Assembly: GCA_023227685.1 (NCBI GenBank)
Contig: JALNVG010000050.1
Location: 1-13,794 of the forward strand
Direction: 5' to 3'
DNA from: Bacteroidaceae bacterium
Lineage (GTDB): Bacteria > Bacteroidota > Bacteroidia > Bacteroidales > Bacteroidaceae
Length of the DNA: 13,794 bases
Below the pieces are notes generated by a model. It was given only the letters and a program-made list of their open reading frames with translations. It was not told the DNA's origin and searched no databases. The first letter of the stretch is position 1; every line of letters starts with the position of its first letter. This document shows positions 13,202-13,794 of this stretch, in pieces. A program made the position numbers and the translations under genes.

Positions 13202-13794
13202 ATGGCAGATAACAATACTATTTTAGAAAAGCTGAACGCATTGGTAGCAAAATTCGAAGAAATTTCAACCCTCATAACGGACCCTTCAGTCATCGCTAAC
13301 CAACCCCGCTACGTTAAACTCACAAAAGAATATAAGGAATTGAGCGATTTGATGAAGGCCCGCAAAGAATACATCAATCTGGAACAGAATATAGACGAGG
13401 ACAGAGAAATCATGAATAATGAAACTGATCAAGAAATGCGCGACATGGCTCGCGAAGAACTTGAAAGGAGCCAAACTCGCCTACCTAAATTAGAAGAGGA
13501 AATTAAACTGATGCTCATCCCTGCCGATCCACAAGACGCAAAGAATGGCATTCTTGAAATTCGTGGTGGCACGGGTGGTGATGAAGCTGCACTCTTTGCT
13601 GGCGATTTGTTTCGTATGTATAGTAAATTCTGCGACCGAAAAAACTGGAAGATGGAAATTTCCAGTTGCAGCGAAGGAGCCAAGGGTGGTTTTAAAGAAA
13701 TCGTATGTCGCATCACCGGTAATAATGTCTATGGAACTATGAAATACGAGTCGGGTGTACATCGTGTACAACGAGTACCTGCCACCGAGGCACA
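13202..13794 (+). CDS. prfA: Peptide chain release factor 1, 5' part (cut by window edge)
   Basis: An open frame from ATG 13202 runs to the window end with 197 complete codons. It covers the N-terminal helical domain (about residues 1-105) and the start of the core, with IRGGTGGDEAALFAGDL (120-136) and HRVQRVPATEA near the end. The PAT tripeptide (193-195) is the codon-reading element of RF1; RF2 has SPF at this place, so the protein recognises UAA and UAG. The catalytic GGQ loop lies beyond the window. It follows purM by 40 bases in the same direction, an order I recall as common in Bacteroidota, often with pyrF next. No disruption is visible. Confidence 0.95.
   Translation, partial: MADNNTILEKLNALVAKFEEISTLITDPSVIANQPRYVKLTKEYKELSDLMKARKEYINLEQNIDEDREIMNNETDQEMRDMAREELERSQTRLPKLEEEIKLMLIPADPQDAKNGILEIRGGTGGDEAALFAGDLFRMYSKFCDRKNWKMEISSCSEGAKGGFKEIVCRITGNNVYGTMKYESGVHRVQRVPATEA

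Noticed and set aside
13567..13590. GGCAC resembling a -24 element inside prfA
   Set aside because: No GC doublet with TTGC context occurs at the required ten-base spacing, and the site lies within conserved prfA coding sequence.

Overview
The window reads as a chromosomal segment from a member of the Bacteroidota, most likely Bacteroidales (Bacteroides/Prevotella-like). The reasons are the AT-rich base composition, weak or absent Shine-Dalgarno sequences, matches to the Bacteroides -7 promoter box TAnnTTTG ahead of three genes, a long-form PurM followed directly by prfA, and protein families typical of that group. All twelve protein genes lie on the + strand, and no RNA gene, insertion sequence or CRISPR array was seen.

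Region 1 (1-379) is a non-coding control region. Its left part holds nested inverted repeats. Its right part holds what looks like a complete sigma-54 promoter: a near-palindromic activator site (245-262), a perfect match to the IHF consensus (288-300) and a -24/-12 element with one departure from consensus (306-322).

Region 2 (380-9191) is a seven-gene cassette. It encodes a membrane-anchored periplasmic adaptor, an ABC ATPase, two different FtsX/MacB-type permeases, a TolC-type outer-membrane channel, an NtrC-family sigma-54 activator and its histidine kinase. The parts make a tripartite exporter of the MacAB-TolC kind. The same cassette carries the regulator that would fire the sigma-54 promoter at its head. 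The likely logic is envelope signal to kinase, to phosphorylated activator, to binding upstream of the promoter, to exporter induction, with positive autoregulation by read-through. The substrate cannot be read from sequence. Antimicrobial peptides, macrocycles or other envelope-damaging compounds are reasonable guesses from the family. The kinase has almost no extracytoplasmic loop. The TolC gene has a signal peptide that appears broken by one base in a seven-A tract, which may be phase variation, recoding or a sequence error.

Region 3 (9192-11943) holds a membrane-anchored alpha/beta hydrolase, then a TPM-domain protein with a zinc ribbon and a polyglycine tail, then LemA. The last two are a familiar pairing in bacterial envelopes.

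Region 4 (11944-13794) is housekeeping: purM (purine synthesis) and the 5' part of prfA (release factor 1), which runs off the window edge.

The most notable points are the complete sigma-54 control array with its cognate activator in the same cassette, the apparent frameshift in the TolC signal peptide, and a promoter box so close to the response-regulator start codon that the transcript would be leaderless.
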